64,000 nt of DNA, from contig NZ_JANCMW010000001.1 of NCBI RefSeq assembly GCF_029207565.1, forward strand, positions 124,001 to 188,000, in the 5' to 3' direction. This document shows, in pieces, positions 8,054 through 17,013 of this stretch. A program made the position numbers and the translations under genes. The number at the start of each line of letters is the position of its first letter. The stretch's first letter is position 1. The notes under the pieces are model-generated. The model searched no databases and had not been told where the DNA came from. It saw nothing but the letters and a program-made list of their open reading frames with translations. The stretch is from Marinobacter iranensis (GTDB taxonomy: Bacteria; Pseudomonadota; Gammaproteobacteria; Pseudomonadales; Oleiphilaceae).

Positions 8054-8872
8054 ATGCGTGCACTATCCCAAGTTAAACCGGCATTACTTTTTCTTTTGCT
8101 GGTGTGTGGTTCCGCCACTGCCAGCCCGCTGGCTGATTCGGTTGTCAGGGCGTCGCCCATTGATGAAGTTGCTGCCCAGTACCCGGCGATGATGAGCCAG
8201 GGTATTCGCGAGGGCCTGAAGCAGAGCGGCCGGGTTGAGCCGTTCGTCGCCAATACCATCAGCAGTGTTGTCAGTAATGCGTTCAGCGTCGCCGAGATTC
8301 GCGCCCAGGTTGTAGAGGATCTGGATCGGGGCCTGAGTGATGAGCAGATGAACTCAGTGCTGGCCTGGTATGAAACGCCACTGGCGGAGAAGATTTCGCG
8401 GGCGGAAGTGGCGGCTTCCAGCCCGGCTGCATGGAAAGAGGTGGAAGCCGGCGCATCCGCGCTGCAGGACAAATACGAGGGCAGCGAGCGGGCGAAGTTG
8501 TTTGCCCGTTTTGACAGGGCGTCCCGCGCAACAGAGAGCGCCGTAGACACAACGATAGCCGTCCAGCTTGGTCTTGCCTCCGCCATGGCGGCCTTCAATG
8601 GCAACAAGGGGCCGACCTTTGAGCAATTGCAACAGAAGATTGAAAACCAGCGCGGCATGTTGCGCGGGATGGTCGCCCAACAGGTGTATGACGGCTACCT
8701 CTACACCTACCAGGATTTCACCTCGTCGGAGTTGAGAGATTACATTGAGTTCCTTGAGAGTGACGCCGGCTCAGCGTTTACCCGGGTGGTTACCAACAGC
8801 ATCCAGCGCTCGATTACCGACCCTGTGGAGTCAGTCGGCAGCCAGTTGGTGCGGTTTCTTAATCCGGGCTGA
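8054..8872 (+). CDS. DUF2059-like periplasmic protein
   Basis: A 272-residue protein, counted from ATG 8054, which gives a clean signal peptide (MRALSQVKPALLFLLLVCGSATA). The longer reading from 7994 adds 20 residues without signal character and is rejected. The mature part is predicted all-helical, with two related segments (LADSVVRASPIDEVAAQYPAM... and MVAQQVYDGYLYTYQDFTSSELRDYIEFLES). The second carries the DUF2059 pattern (Y.dFt..El...i.Fy.S..G). Function unknown; exported to the periplasm. Confidence 0.75.
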   Translation: MRALSQVKPALLFLLLVCGSATASPLADSVVRASPIDEVAAQYPAMMSQGIREGLKQSGRVEPFVANTISSVVSNAFSVAEIRAQVVEDLDRGLSDEQMNSVLAWYETPLAEKISRAEVAASSPAAWKEVEAGASALQDKYEGSERAKLFARFDRASRATESAVDTTIAVQLGLASAMAAFNGNKGPTFEQLQQKIENQRGMLRGMVAQQVYDGYLYTYQDFTSSELRDYIEFLESDAGSAFTRVVTNSIQRSITDPVESVGSQLVRFLNPG

Positions 8873-8947
8873 ACCAGCCGGAGTTTGAAAAGCGCCCGGT
8901 TTGGGTCCAGTCTCCAGTAGTAACTTTCCCCTTCCGGAGACTGCCCA

Positions 8948-10126
8948 ATGGACTTTAATGCCTACCAGAAAACCCTGGCCAGTGAGCTCAGGGGACGGGA
9001 ATGCCCCTTTCCTCAGGCCGAGTACGATCAGCGGCTTGAACGTCTCCGGGCAAAAATGGCGGCAGACGATATTGGGGCGCTACTACTGACAGACCCGTCG
9101 GATCTTTTTTACCTGACCGGTTACAGCACCTTTGAGGTGTCCGTTCACGTGGCGCTGGTGGTAACAGCGGAAGTGCTGACCCTTCAGGTGCCCTCCATTG
9201 AAACCGGCCCCGCCACGATCACCACCCGGGTTGATAACGTGCTTGGCTACCGCTGGGAAGGTATTGGCGATGTGCTGGATCCCCTGGCGCAGGCGCTGAA
9301 TGGCCAGGGCGAACGGGTTGGCGTTGACTATTGGCACGGCTCGCTGCGCCAGGGAGTTCTGGAAGGACTGAAGCAGCGGCTTCCGGATATACGGTTCGTG
9401 GATGCCTCCGGGATGCTGAAGAGCATACGTATCGTAAAATCACCTGCTGAAATTGACTGCCTGAGGCAGAGTGCCCGCATGACCGGGCAGGGCATCGAGG
9501 CTGCGGCAGCGGCCATACGCCCCGGTATGACAGACAACGATATCGCCGCCGTGGGGGCTGAAACCCTGCTCGCGGGTGGTAGTGAATTCATGAGCATGCA
9601 GCCGATCGTGACCGTTGGCCAGCGAAGCAGTGTGATCCATACCAACCACAAGCGCTGCAGGGTTGAAGAGGGTGATGCGGTGTTCCTCGAATTTGGCGCT
9701 GTCTGGCAACGCTATACGGCCCCGATGATGCGTACCGTCGTGGCAGGCACACCCTCGGCCAGGATGCGCTCGGTTTTCGATGGCTGTCGCCGCGTGGTGG
9801 ATGCCCTGCAGGCTGCCATGATACCGGGCAGGAGCTTTGATTCTGCCGCCAGGGCCGCTGAGCAGGCCATGGCACCACTGGCCGACGAGGTGTTCTTCTC
9901 GGGAGTATTTGGCTACACCGTGGGGGCGCAGTTTCCGCCGTCCTGGGTGGAAGGTTCGGGTTTCATAGCGCGGGGTGAGTCGGCGGTGTTCCAGCCCGGC
10001 ATGGTGTTTCACCTGCCCATTTGCCTGCGGATTCCGGGGCAATGGGGCATCGGCTGCAGCGACACCGTGCTTGTAGGCGAGCAGGGCACTGAGCCGCTGA
10101 CGGCTAACCCCTGGCGGCTGAACTGA
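8948..10126 (+). CDS. M24-fold hydrolase, creatinase/ectoine-hydrolase (DoeA)-like
   Basis: A 392-residue protein with a creatinase N-domain (residues about 20-150, including LLLTDPSDLFYLTGYS) and a pita-bread M24 domain (about 165-385). The metal ligands of true aminopeptidases and prolidases are absent: the Asp motif reads LEFGAVWQRYTAPMMRT, the Glu motif reads VFQPGMVFH, and the last reads WGIGCSDT. The same losses occur in creatinase and ectoine hydrolase, which are metal-free C-N hydrolases. FGYTVGAQFPPSW and FQPGMVFHLP resemble DoeA. A His-rich segment VIHTNHKR lies where creatinase has its catalytic His. Substrate unproven. No doeB or creatine genes lie nearby. Confidence 0.7.
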   Translation: MDFNAYQKTLASELRGRECPFPQAEYDQRLERLRAKMAADDIGALLLTDPSDLFYLTGYSTFEVSVHVALVVTAEVLTLQVPSIETGPATITTRVDNVLGYRWEGIGDVLDPLAQALNGQGERVGVDYWHGSLRQGVLEGLKQRLPDIRFVDASGMLKSIRIVKSPAEIDCLRQSARMTGQGIEAAAAAIRPGMTDNDIAAVGAETLLAGGSEFMSMQPIVTVGQRSSVIHTNHKRCRVEEGDAVFLEFGAVWQRYTAPMMRTVVAGTPSARMRSVFDGCRRVVDALQAAMIPGRSFDSAARAAEQAMAPLADEVFFSGVFGYTVGAQFPPSWVEGSGFIARGESAVFQPGMVFHLPICLRIPGQWGIGCSDTVLVGEQGTEPLTANPWRLN

Positions 10127-10139
10127 TCAACCCGGCTGG

Positions 10140-10919
10140 TTATTTCAGCCTGTTCAGCGATGCCTGGGGTCTGGTTTCAAAGTAGGTGTCGTAGCGTCCG
10201 TTCTCCCGGAACGCCTGCAGGCGCTTGTTGAATACCTCCCGAAGCTTTTCGGTGTCCGGCTCATTGGCGGGAAACAGCAGGAAACTCTGGTTCTCCAGTA
10301 TTGGTTCGGGGTGGTGGGTAATCTGGCGGGCTTCCTCGGGGTCCGTTTCCCGGCGGAGAATGTAGTAGCCCACATTTATTTCCTCGGGAAAGGCGTCAAT
10401 ACGGCCGAACAGTAACCTGCGGAAGTTCAGCTCCGTGGAGGCCACCCATTCCACATTCAGAATCTCGCGCTCAACAGCCCTGTCGAATGCGGGCCCGTAA
10501 CTGTAGCCAATGCTGCCTCCGAGCTGAAGGCCGGAAAGGTCCGCCATCCTGTTCCACCTGACAGGGTCGTCCTTCCTGTAGAAAAGCACGAAACGCTCAT
10601 TCATCACCGGGTCACTGTAGATAAAATCCTTCTGGCGATCGGCCGCATACATCCATATTGCGGTGGCATCGTGCTTTCCCATGGCGGCTTCACGGTAGGC
10701 GCGCTTCCAGGGCAGGAAATGAAACTCGACCTGATAACCTTCCTCCGCAAAGATATCCCGCACCAGCCGGGCAACAGAGCCCTGGCCAGGCTCACTTTCA
10801 ACAAAAAAGGGAGGCCAGTCACCAACGCTGATACTCAGTTGCCGCTCACCATCATCCGCTAATGCATGAGGCGACCACAAAACAACCAGCGCAACGATGT
10901 GCGCTTTTACAAACTTCAT
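10140..10919 (-). CDS. Periplasmic solute-binding protein, amino-acid ABC type (orphan)
   Basis: A 259-residue protein, counted from ATG 10919, which starts a typical signal peptide (MKFVKAHIVALVVLWSPHALA). The upstream in-frame start at 10985 would spoil it. The mature part is a SBP_bac_3-like fold: LSISVGDWPPFFVES, VARLVRDIFAEEGYQVEFHFLPWKRAYREA, a hinge around ERFVLFYRKDD, and a C-terminal helix KLREVFNKRLQAF. No permease or ATPase gene is adjacent. Such orphans either serve distant transporters or act as sensors. Ligand unknown. Confidence 0.8.
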   Translation of the reverse strand: MKFVKAHIVALVVLWSPHALADDGERQLSISVGDWPPFFVESEPGQGSVARLVRDIFAEEGYQVEFHFLPWKRAYREAAMGKHDATAIWMYAADRQKDFIYSDPVMNERFVLFYRKDDPVRWNRMADLSGLQLGGSIGYSYGPAFDRAVEREILNVEWVASTELNFRRLLFGRIDAFPEEINVGYYILRRETDPEEARQITHHPEPILENQSFLLFPANEPDTEKLREVFNKRLQAFRENGRYDTYFETRPQASLNRLK

Positions 10920-11012
10920 GCAATCGCCTACAGACAAGGATGCTGCACGATAGGCAAGGAGATGCCTTACGGATGCTACTGTCATAAATACTAGACCATG
11001 GGCGTGGATACG

Positions 11013-11969
11013 TCATTCAAGCCTGATATCACGCAGATAAACGGTTTTGGGTTCCTGTATGCCGGTTGCGAACAGGATCACGCGCCTTATCTTCTGCATG
11101 TCCATCGCCCGGCCCCTGGGGGCGTTCCGGACCTGACTCAGGTCCAGACGAAAGCGGTTCGGGCCGGGGGACAGGGTCAAGCGTGTGTTGAAGCGGTCGT
11201 TGTAGGCATTGTCACCGAGGTCGTGTTCTATGTCATTGATCCGCAGGGCCATCCCAAATAGTTGATCCTGTGGGTTATACAGGTCAATGACTAGTTCGTT
11301 GTAGCCTCGCCAGTCAGCCGGGAAGTTATGCAGGGACATGCCGGAGTAGCGGGTGGTGGAGAGGGATATTCTGAGCTCGTGTTGTGAGCTGTGTGGGGCA
11401 TCGCTAGGTACGGGCGTTATCGCTCCGTTCCAGTAGGGAGACGGATCTGGCTGGCTGAAATCATAGAGTGCCGGCAACAACTGGCTTACCTTGTATTGTT
11501 GAATGGCAACCCCTGCCGTGGTGCCGGTTTGGGCCAGCAGTAGCGCCCCGATAATGACCCGTAGGGACCAGGCTGTGAGCAGTGAAAGACGGGTCTGCGA
11601 GGCCAGCGGACGGGCCGCCAGTACGGCCCACAGTCCCAGCAGGTTGCGGAGCATGTCCTGCCAGTCTACCTGGCGGCTGGTCCCATACTGGAGCAGCTCA
11701 ATACCTGCGCCCACCAAGAGTACAACCAGACTGCAGATACTCCAGAGTGTCCAGCCCGTCCAGGCTCGCCAGGGTTGGACAGCAAGGGTCAGCAGGGCAA
11801 AGAACAGGATGTGCCCGAGATTCCAGGCCGATTTCAGCAGCGGCCCGTCAGTCCAGCCCGGGCCGCCGACAAAGAAAAAGGGGGCTGCCAGAATAACGCC
11901 CACGAAGGCCAGATACTGCCATATCCTGGCCTTGCGAGCGGCTTGGTGTGCTGGCAGCGTAAAGCGCAT
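11013..11969 (-). CDS. VanZ-like membrane protein with extracytoplasmic C-terminal domain
   Basis: A 318-residue protein. Residues about 18-165 contain four to five membrane helices with the VanZ pattern (NLGHILFFALLTLAVQP, AGIELLQYGTSRQVDWQDMLRNLLG). The remaining ~150 residues form a predicted beta-rich domain (LRISLSTTRYSGMSLHNFP, FRLDLSQVRNAPRG, IRRVILFATGIQEPKTVYLRDIRLE) that reads like a carbohydrate-binding or jelly-roll module. VanZ proteins are tied to glycopeptide resistance and envelope glycopolymers; here the role is unknown. The start overlaps the stop of ppiC by a few bases, so the two are translationally coupled. Confidence 0.75.
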   Translation of the reverse strand: MRFTLPAHQAARKARIWQYLAFVGVILAAPFFFVGGPGWTDGPLLKSAWNLGHILFFALLTLAVQPWRAWTGWTLWSICSLVVLLVGAGIELLQYGTSRQVDWQDMLRNLLGLWAVLAARPLASQTRLSLLTAWSLRVIIGALLLAQTGTTAGVAIQQYKVSQLLPALYDFSQPDPSPYWNGAITPVPSDAPHSSQHELRISLSTTRYSGMSLHNFPADWRGYNELVIDLYNPQDQLFGMALRINDIEHDLGDNAYNDRFNTRLTLSPGPNRFRLDLSQVRNAPRGRAMDMQKIRRVILFATGIQEPKTVYLRDIRLE

Positions 11970-12247
11970 CAGCTCCGGCTGGTGACCTCCAGCAGGTGGT
12001 AGCCGAACTGGGTCTTCACCGGGCCGAGAACCTTGTTCACTTCACCGCTGAACACCACCTTGTCGAATTCCGGGACCATCTGGCCCGGGCCGAAGGATCC
12101 CAGGTCTCCGCCGTTGCGACCGGAGGGGCAGGAGGAGTGCTGCTTTGCCACTTCCGCAAAGTCCTGGCCGCCTTCGATGGCCTTCTTCAGTTCTTCGCAT
12201 TTTGCTTCGCTATCTACCAGAATGTGGCGCGCAGTTGCCTGTGTCAT
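11969..12247 (-). CDS. ppiC: Parvulin-type peptidyl-prolyl cis-trans isomerase
   Basis: A 92-residue single-domain parvulin, the size of E. coli PpiC (93 residues). Conserved features: ARHILVDSEAKCEELKKAIEGGQDFAEVAKQHSSCPSGRNGGDLGSFGPGQMVPEFD and the C-terminal FGYHLLEV. The catalytic pocket residues (His near residue 8, Cys, Met, Phe, and a His near the end) are present. No signal peptide, so it is cytosolic. It leads a two-gene unit with the VanZ-like gene, and the ATG overlaps its stop region. Confidence 0.93.
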   Translation of the reverse strand: MTQATARHILVDSEAKCEELKKAIEGGQDFAEVAKQHSSCPSGRNGGDLGSFGPGQMVPEFDKVVFSGEVNKVLGPVKTQFGYHLLEVTSRS

Positions 12248-12444
12248 GAGGTCAGTTTCCTTAATCGGGGTTATAAAGAGGGTGTGTTGGTACTACCGAG
12301 GTTGAAATGCTGCCCGGCCGGGGCTGCTGAGGCAAGCGCTTTTTATCCGTGTTTCTGCTGTCTCACGATTCTAGCCGCAAACCTGTACAATGCCGGCTTT
12401 TCTCGGCCGGCTGTGCCCGGTACTCACTATCGATAGGTTTCTTC

Positions 12445-14031
12445 TTGATTTCCACCGCGAACATTACCATGCAGTTCGGGGCCAAGCCCCTTTTTGAAAA
12501 CGTGTCCGTCAAATTCGGCAATGGTCATCGTTACGGCCTGATTGGCGCCAACGGCTGCGGCAAGTCCACTTTTATGAAAATCCTCGGCGGCGACCTGGAG
12601 CCATCCGCGGGCCAGGTCATGGTGGACCAGAACCAGCGCCTGGGCAAACTGCGCCAGGATCAGTTTGCCTATGAGGACTGCACGGTTATCGATACGGTCA
12701 TTATGGGCCACGAAGAACTCTGGCGGGTGAAAGCCGAACGGGATCGCATATACTCGCTGGCGGAAATGAGTGAGGAAGACGGCATGGCGGTGGCGGACCT
12801 GGAAGTCCAGTTTGCCGAAATGGACGGTTATACCGCTGACGCCCGTGCCGGTGAACTGCTGCTGGGCCTGGATATTCCCCTGGAACAGCACAATGGCCCG
12901 ATGAGTGCGATGGCTCCGGGCTGGAAACTGCGTGTGTTGCTGGCACAGGCGTTGTTCTCCGACCCCGACATCCTTTTGCTGGATGAGCCCACCAACCACC
13001 TGGATATCAACACCATCCGCTGGCTGGAAAACATCCTGGTGGCTCGCAACAGCACCATGATCATCATTTCCCACGACCGCCACTTCCTGAACAGTGTGTG
13101 CACTCACATGGCGGACCTGGATTATGGGGAACTGAGGCTGTTCCCGGGTAATTACGACGAGTACATGACAGCGGCCACCCAGGCCCGTGAGCGCATGCTG
13201 TCGGATAACGCCAAGAAGAAAGCCCAGATTGCCGAGTTGCAGCAGTTCGTCAGCCGATTCTCCGCCAACGCTTCCAAGGCCAAGCAGGCGACCTCCCGGG
13301 CGCGCCAGATCGACAAGATCCAGCTTGAAGAGGTCAAGCCGTCCAGTCGTGTAAGCCCGTTTATTCGCTTCGAGCAGACCAAAAAACTGCACCGGCAGGC
13401 GGTGACGCTGAAAGACCTGACCAAGGGCTTTGACGGACAACGCCTGTTCAATAAGTTCAACCTGCAGATTGAAGCCGGCGAACGAGTCGCTATCATCGGT
13501 CCCAACGGCATTGGCAAGACCACACTGATGCAGTGCATGGCCGGCACCATGACGCCCGACAGCGGTGATGTGAAGTGGACGGACAGCGCGCAGGTCGGTT
13601 ATTACGCCCAGGACCACACGGCGGATTTTGACGAAGACATGAACCTGACCGACTGGATGTCGCAATGGACTACCGGGGGCGAGCAACTGGTGCGCGGTAC
13701 CCTGGGCCGCATGCTGTTCTCAGGGGATGATATCGGCAAGTCAGTGAAAGTGATTTCAGGTGGTGAGCAGGGCCGTATGCTGTTCGGCAAACTGATCCTG
13801 GAAAAGCCCAACGTCATGCTGATGGACGAACCTACCAACCACCTGGACATGGAATCCATCGAGGCCCTGAACCTGGCCCTGGAGAACTACCCGGGCACGC
13901 TGGTGTTCGTCAGCCATGACCGGGAGTTTGTGTCGTCGCTGGCCACTCGCATCATTGAGCTGAAGGCCGATGGTATCACCGACTTCAGTGGTAGCTATGA
14001 TGATTATCTGCGGAGTCAGGGTTACGTTTGA
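12445..14031 (+). CDS. ybiT: ABC-F ATPase YbiT
   Basis: A 528-residue ABC-F protein with two ATPase domains. It aligns throughout with E. coli Ybi[22 protein letters not shown], a Walker A (GANGCGKST), [10 protein letters not shown] (Walker B), the linker [16 protein letters not shown], the second Walker A (GPNGIGKTT) and the end [17 protein letters not shown] proteins bind the ribosomal E site and modulate translation. There is no ATG at the expected place; I choose TTG 12445, giving an N-terminus equivalent to YbiT (M-I-S-T-A-N-I-T-M). The open frame extends upstream to 12349 without homology. The 3' end overlaps the convergent dehalogenase gene by 10 bases. Confidence 0.92.
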   Translation: MISTANITMQFGAKPLFENVSVKFGNGHRYGLIGANGCGKSTFMKILGGDLEPSAGQVMVDQNQRLGKLRQDQFAYEDCTVIDTVIMGHEELWRVKAERDRIYSLAEMSEEDGMAVADLEVQFAEMDGYTADARAGELLLGLDIPLEQHNGPMSAMAPGWKLRVLLAQALFSDPDILLLDEPTNHLDINTIRWLENILVARNSTMIIISHDRHFLNSVCTHMADLDYGELRLFPGNYDEYMTAATQARERMLSDNAKKKAQIAELQQFVSRFSANASKAKQATSRARQIDKIQLEEVKPSSRVSPFIRFEQTKKLHRQAVTLKDLTKGFDGQRLFNKFNLQIEAGERVAIIGPNGIGKTTLMQCMAGTMTPDSGDVKWTDSAQVGYYAQDHTADFDEDMNLTDWMSQWTTGGEQLVRGTLGRMLFSGDDIGKSVKVISGGEQGRMLFGKLILEKPNVMLMDEPTNHLDMESIEALNLALENYPGTLVFVSHDREFVSSLATRIIELKADGITDFSGSYDDYLRSQGYV

Positions 14032-14927
14032 TTTTCCTGGTCCAACCGTGCCAGCAAGTCGTTGATAACGCCTGCAAACTGTACCGGTGAGTCTTCCTGC
14101 AGGAAGTGACCTCCGGTCAGGGTAATATGGAGCTGGTCCTTGGCGCCGGGAATCCGCTCCTGCATGTAGCGATCACCGCCCCGGGTGATGGGGTCGCCGT
14201 TGCTGAATGTGGTCAGGAACGGTTTTTCCCATTGCTCAAGCACTTTCCAGGCCTTACGGTTGGATTCGCTTGCGGGATTGTCCGGTGTTACTGGCACCAG
14301 CTTCGGGAAGGCACGGGCGCCGGCTTTGTATTTTTTGCCGGGAAAGGGGGCGTCGTAGGCACGGCGTTCATCCGGGCCGAGCGTGCGGAAGCTGCCGGTA
14401 TTGATGATGCGGGCAATGGGGAACCAGGGGCTGTAAAGAGCGAAGTTCTTCCACAACTGAAAAGCTTTTGGCACCGGCTGGTCACCGGTTGGTAGCATTC
14501 CGTTTCCAACCACGATGGCACGGAAGCGGTCCGGATTTTCGGCGGCCAGCCGTAGGCCCAGCAACGAGCCCCAGTCCTGGCAGACCAGGGTGATATCCTG
14601 CAGCCCGGTTTGATCCAGGAACGCCTGCATCCAGTCCATATGGCCCTGGTAACTGTAGGCGTTTATATCCGTAGGTTTGTCGGACTTGCCAAAGCCGATC
14701 AGGTCAGGTGCGATCACACGGTGCCCCGCTGCCGCGCAGATTGGAATCATGTGGCGGTATAGGTAGGACCAGGATGGCTCGCCGTGCATCATCAGTACAG
14801 GTTTGGCGTCGGCAGGCCCTTCATCGACATAATGCATACGCAAGCCATTGATCTCCACGTAGTGTGGGTCGAAGGGGTAGTCCAGCAGGCGTTCGAATCG
14901 TTGCTCAGGTGTTCTTGCCACGTCCAT
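14022..14927 (-). CDS. Haloalkane dehalogenase
   Basis: A 301-residue alpha/beta hydrolase of haloalkane dehalogenase subfamily I. Visible: the oxyanion loop [13 protein letters not shown] (residues 48-60), [13 protein letters not shown], the nucleophile motif VCQDWGS with Asp118 and the adjacent halide-binding Trp119, FSNGD (Asp245, the acid in the DhlA arrangement) and GGHFLQED (His274). The length is typical. It should hydrolyse carbon-halogen bonds to alcohol plus halide. Marine bacteria, Marinobacter included, often carry such genes; natural substrates are unclear. It is monocistronic and convergent with ybiT. Confidence 0.88.
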   Translation of the reverse strand: MDVARTPEQRFERLLDYPFDPHYVEINGLRMHYVDEGPADAKPVLMMHGEPSWSYLYRHMIPICAAAGHRVIAPDLIGFGKSDKPTDINAYSYQGHMDWMQAFLDQTGLQDITLVCQDWGSLLGLRLAAENPDRFRAIVVGNGMLPTGDQPVPKAFQLWKNFALYSPWFPIARIINTGSFRTLGPDERRAYDAPFPGKKYKAGARAFPKLVPVTPDNPASESNRKAWKVLEQWEKPFLTTFSNGDPITRGGDRYMQERIPGAKDQLHITLTGGHFLQEDSPVQFAGVINDLLARLDQENQT

Positions 14928-15032
14928 TTCTTATCTCCGGTATCGGTAACGGAATTATTGTAAGCTTGCTTAACATATCACGGCTCGCTCCGGGCGTGTC
15001 CGTCCCGTTTCTCAAAATGTGGGGGTAACCAC

Positions 15033-15614
15033 GTGACGCACAATCCGATTATTGAAGCCACCCGACGATGGGTGTCGGACGTGGTGATCAGCCTGAACCT
15101 GTGCCCTTTTGCCCGCAGGGAGCTGGTGAAAGAGGGGATTCGCTTTGTGGCCACGGGTGCCGCCTCGGAAGAGGCGCTTTTGATGGCGCTACGGGATGAG
15201 CTGGTGTATTTGAGCGAGCATCCAGAGGTTGAAACAACGCTGCTCATACATCCTGCCGTGTTGCAGGATTTTATGGCGTACAATGAATTTCTCGCCGTCG
15301 TGGATGGCCTTCTGGAGCAGTTGGAACTGGTCGGGATATACCAGATTGCCAGTTTTCACCCTGACTATCAGTTTGGTGGAACCGAGCCGGATGACGCCGA
15401 GAACTACACTAATCGATCACCCTATCCGATGCTGCACCTCCTACGGGAGGAAAGTCTCGAGCGGGCCATCGCAGGGTACCCCGGGACAGACGCAATCCCT
15501 GAACAGAATATCGAGCTGATGAATCGCCTGGGGGCAGATAACATGCGCCGGAGGCTTGCATTGGTCAAAGCTCCGGACGCTGCCAACTGTTATGGTCAAA
15601 AACCGCAGATCTGA
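15033..15614 (+). CDS. DUF1415 family protein
   Basis: A 193-residue soluble protein starting at GTG 15033 after a GGGGG-type purine run. The family signature is clear: TRRWVSDVVISLNLCPFAR near the start, TTLLIHPAVLQDF, and IASFHPDYQFGGTEPDDAENYTNRSPYPMLHLLREESLERAI. DUF1415 proteins are common in proteobacteria and uncharacterised. The conserved Cys-Pro-Phe-Ala and FHP..QF motifs suggest an active or metal site, but that is inference. It is followed after 75 bases by a LysE-type exporter. Confidence 0.88.
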   Translation: MTHNPIIEATRRWVSDVVISLNLCPFARRELVKEGIRFVATGAASEEALLMALRDELVYLSEHPEVETTLLIHPAVLQDFMAYNEFLAVVDGLLEQLELVGIYQIASFHPDYQFGGTEPDDAENYTNRSPYPMLHLLREESLERAIAGYPGTDAIPEQNIELMNRLGADNMRRRLALVKAPDAANCYGQKPQI

Positions 15615-15689
15615 TTCTGTTGTGCCCTCACACTGCCGGGTAGGATAGACGGGCATGAAGCGTGGCAAAAAGGGAGCGTGGCAAAGACT

Positions 15690-16304
15690 ATGGAAATCCT
15701 GTTGAGCGTCCTGCTGTTCGCGGTGGTGTCTACCGTGACGCCTGGCCCGAACAACATCATGATTATGACCTCCGGTGTTAACTTCGGGGTCTGGCGCACG
15801 ATCCCCCATTATCTCGGCATCTGTATCGGCTTTCCTGCCATGGTGGTCGCGATAAGCCTGGGGCTGGGGAAGGTGTTCGAGACCTTGCCGCAGCTGCATC
15901 TGGTGATCAAGGTTCTGGGTATCAGTTATTTGCTGTATCTCGCCTGGCGGATCGCGACCACGGCAACGGACATAGATGGCGAGAACACGAGTCGCCCGCT
16001 TTCTTTCTGGCAGGCGGCGGCCTTCCAGTGGGTAAATCCAAAAGCCTGGGTGATGGCGGTCGGCGCGCTGGCCACCTTCACGACGGTCAGTAGTGGTCAG
16101 GTATTGCAGCAGTCTTTCTGGATCGGGCTCACGTTTCTGTTGGTCAGCGTGCCCTGTGTTGGCAGTTGGATGATCGGCGGGGCAGGTTTGCGCCGATTGC
16201 TGCACAAGCCGCTTTATCGGCGGATGTTCAACTGGACCATGGGGTTGCTGTTGGCGCTGTCGGTCATTCCCATGCTGTCCGTCGAAACCGCGAAACTGGC
16301 CTGA
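15690..16304 (+). CDS. LysE family amino-acid exporter
   Basis: A 204-residue membrane protein of the LysE/RhtB family with six predicted helices. It has the family's conserved N-terminal motif (VVSTVTPGPNNIMIMTSGVNFG) and the central KVLGISYLLYLAWRIA and FQWVNPKAW motifs. It probably exports an amino acid or small metabolite; the substrate is unknown. The start is uncertain: ATG 15690 lies 13 bases after GGGAG, while GTG 15678 is only one base after it. I prefer the ATG. A hairpin terminator follows. Confidence 0.87.
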   Translation: MEILLSVLLFAVVSTVTPGPNNIMIMTSGVNFGVWRTIPHYLGICIGFPAMVVAISLGLGKVFETLPQLHLVIKVLGISYLLYLAWRIATTATDIDGENTSRPLSFWQAAAFQWVNPKAWVMAVGALATFTTVSSGQVLQQSFWIGLTFLLVSVPCVGSWMIGGAGLRRLLHKPLYRRMFNWTMGLLLALSVIPMLSVETAKLA

Positions 16305-16315
16305 CCCATTACCAG

Positions 16316-16347
16316 CCGGCGGGGGGGCACCCCGTCGGCGGGCTTTT
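16316..16347 (+). terminator. Terminator after lysE-family gene
   Basis: Nine-pair stem CCGGCGGGG / CCCCGTCGG (one G-U pair) around GGGCA, followed after a few bases by CTTTT. It sits 12 bases after the exporter stop and before the convergent ohr gene. Confidence 0.6.
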
Positions 16348-16368
16348 GATGACCTAAAAGGGCGGGAA

Positions 16369-16797
16369 TCACTCCACCCGGGTCAGGGTCACATCAATGT
16401 TGCCACGGGTGGCGTTGGAGTAGGGGCACACCTTGTGGGCTTCGTCGATCAGTTGTTTTGCCTTGGCGTCTTCCATGCCGGGCAGGGATATCTTCAGTTC
16501 CACTTCGATGCCGAAACCTCCGGGAATCTGGCCAATACCGACTTCACCCTCGATTGAGGCATCTTCCGGCATGGGCAGCTTGTCCCGGCCTGCCACAAAC
16601 TTCATGGCACCGATAAAGCATGCGGAATAGCCTGCTGCGAACAGCTGTTCCGGGTTGGTGCCCCTACCGCCGGCGCCACCGAGCTCTTTTGGTGTTGTCA
16701 GCTCGACATCCAGGATGCCGTCCGAGGAAATGGCACGGCCATCACGTCCGCCGGTGGCTTCTGCTGAGGCGCGATAAACTACCTGTTCAATAGACAT
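16369..16797 (-). CDS. ohr: Organic hydroperoxide resistance protein Ohr
   Basis: A 142-residue Ohr peroxidase, counted from ATG 16797 (GGAG site upstream). The 12-residue longer reading is discarded. The two redox cysteines are present: Cys60 in [10 protein letters not shown] and Cys124 in [12 protein letters not shown]. So are the family motifs [14 protein letters not shown] and [11 protein letters not shown]. It reduces organic and fatty-acid hydroperoxides with lipoylated proteins as donor in characterised members. Its upstream region carries stacked AT-rich palindromes resembling OhrR operators, but no ohrR gene is adjacent. Confidence 0.95.
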   Translation of the reverse strand: MSIEQVVYRASAEATGGRDGRAISSDGILDVELTTPKELGGAGGRGTNPEQLFAAGYSACFIGAMKFVAGRDKLPMPEDASIEGEVGIGQIPGGFGIEVELKISLPGMEDAKAKQLIDEAHKVCPYSNATRGNIDVTLTRVE

Positions 16798-16867
16798 GGT
16801 TCTGACTCTCCTTTTTGGCGCATTGCGGCGCATAGGGTTTGGGTGGCTGACTGCTCAACCACTTTGC

Positions 16868-16905
16868 GCAATTATAATTGCACACAATTATATTGTGCAC
16901 AATAT
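16868..16905. promoter_or_regulatory. Stacked palindromes, probable OhrR-type operator between ohr and sir2
   Basis: Three palindromes lie in 38 bases. GCAATTATAATTGC (16868-16881) is perfect. CACAAT-TAT-ATTGTG (16883-16897) has perfect arms. ATATTGTGCACAATAT (16890-16905) is perfect and overlaps the second. The CAATT/AATTG half-sites resemble MarR/OhrR-type operators (TACAATT-AATTGTA in characterised systems). The region starts 71 bases upstream of the ohr ATG and ends about 108 bases upstream of the sir2 ATG, so it could control both. Confidence 0.6.
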
Positions 16906-17013
16906 AAATTTCAGAAAAGTATGCCGGACTTTTTGCGGTTTTCCTGTCGTTGCCATTGGCAGGGCCCGATTTGCTCCCTAAAGTATAAGGATCTGCCAAC
17001 AAGTGTGAGTGTG

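Noticed and set aside
8054..8092. Alternative longer start at 7994 for the DUF2059 protein
   Set aside because: Adds 20 residues in front of a clean signal peptide with no ribosome site; the ATG at 8054 is better.
12349..12444. ATG 12349 as the start of ybiT
   Set aside because: The first 32 residues have no similarity to ABC-F proteins; the TTG at 12445 aligns with the E. coli start.
12427..13686. Long minus-strand ORF of 419 codons opposite ybiT
   Set aside because: It lies fully antisense to the clearly conserved ybiT gene, has no recognisable domain, and reads like a GC-rich shadow frame.
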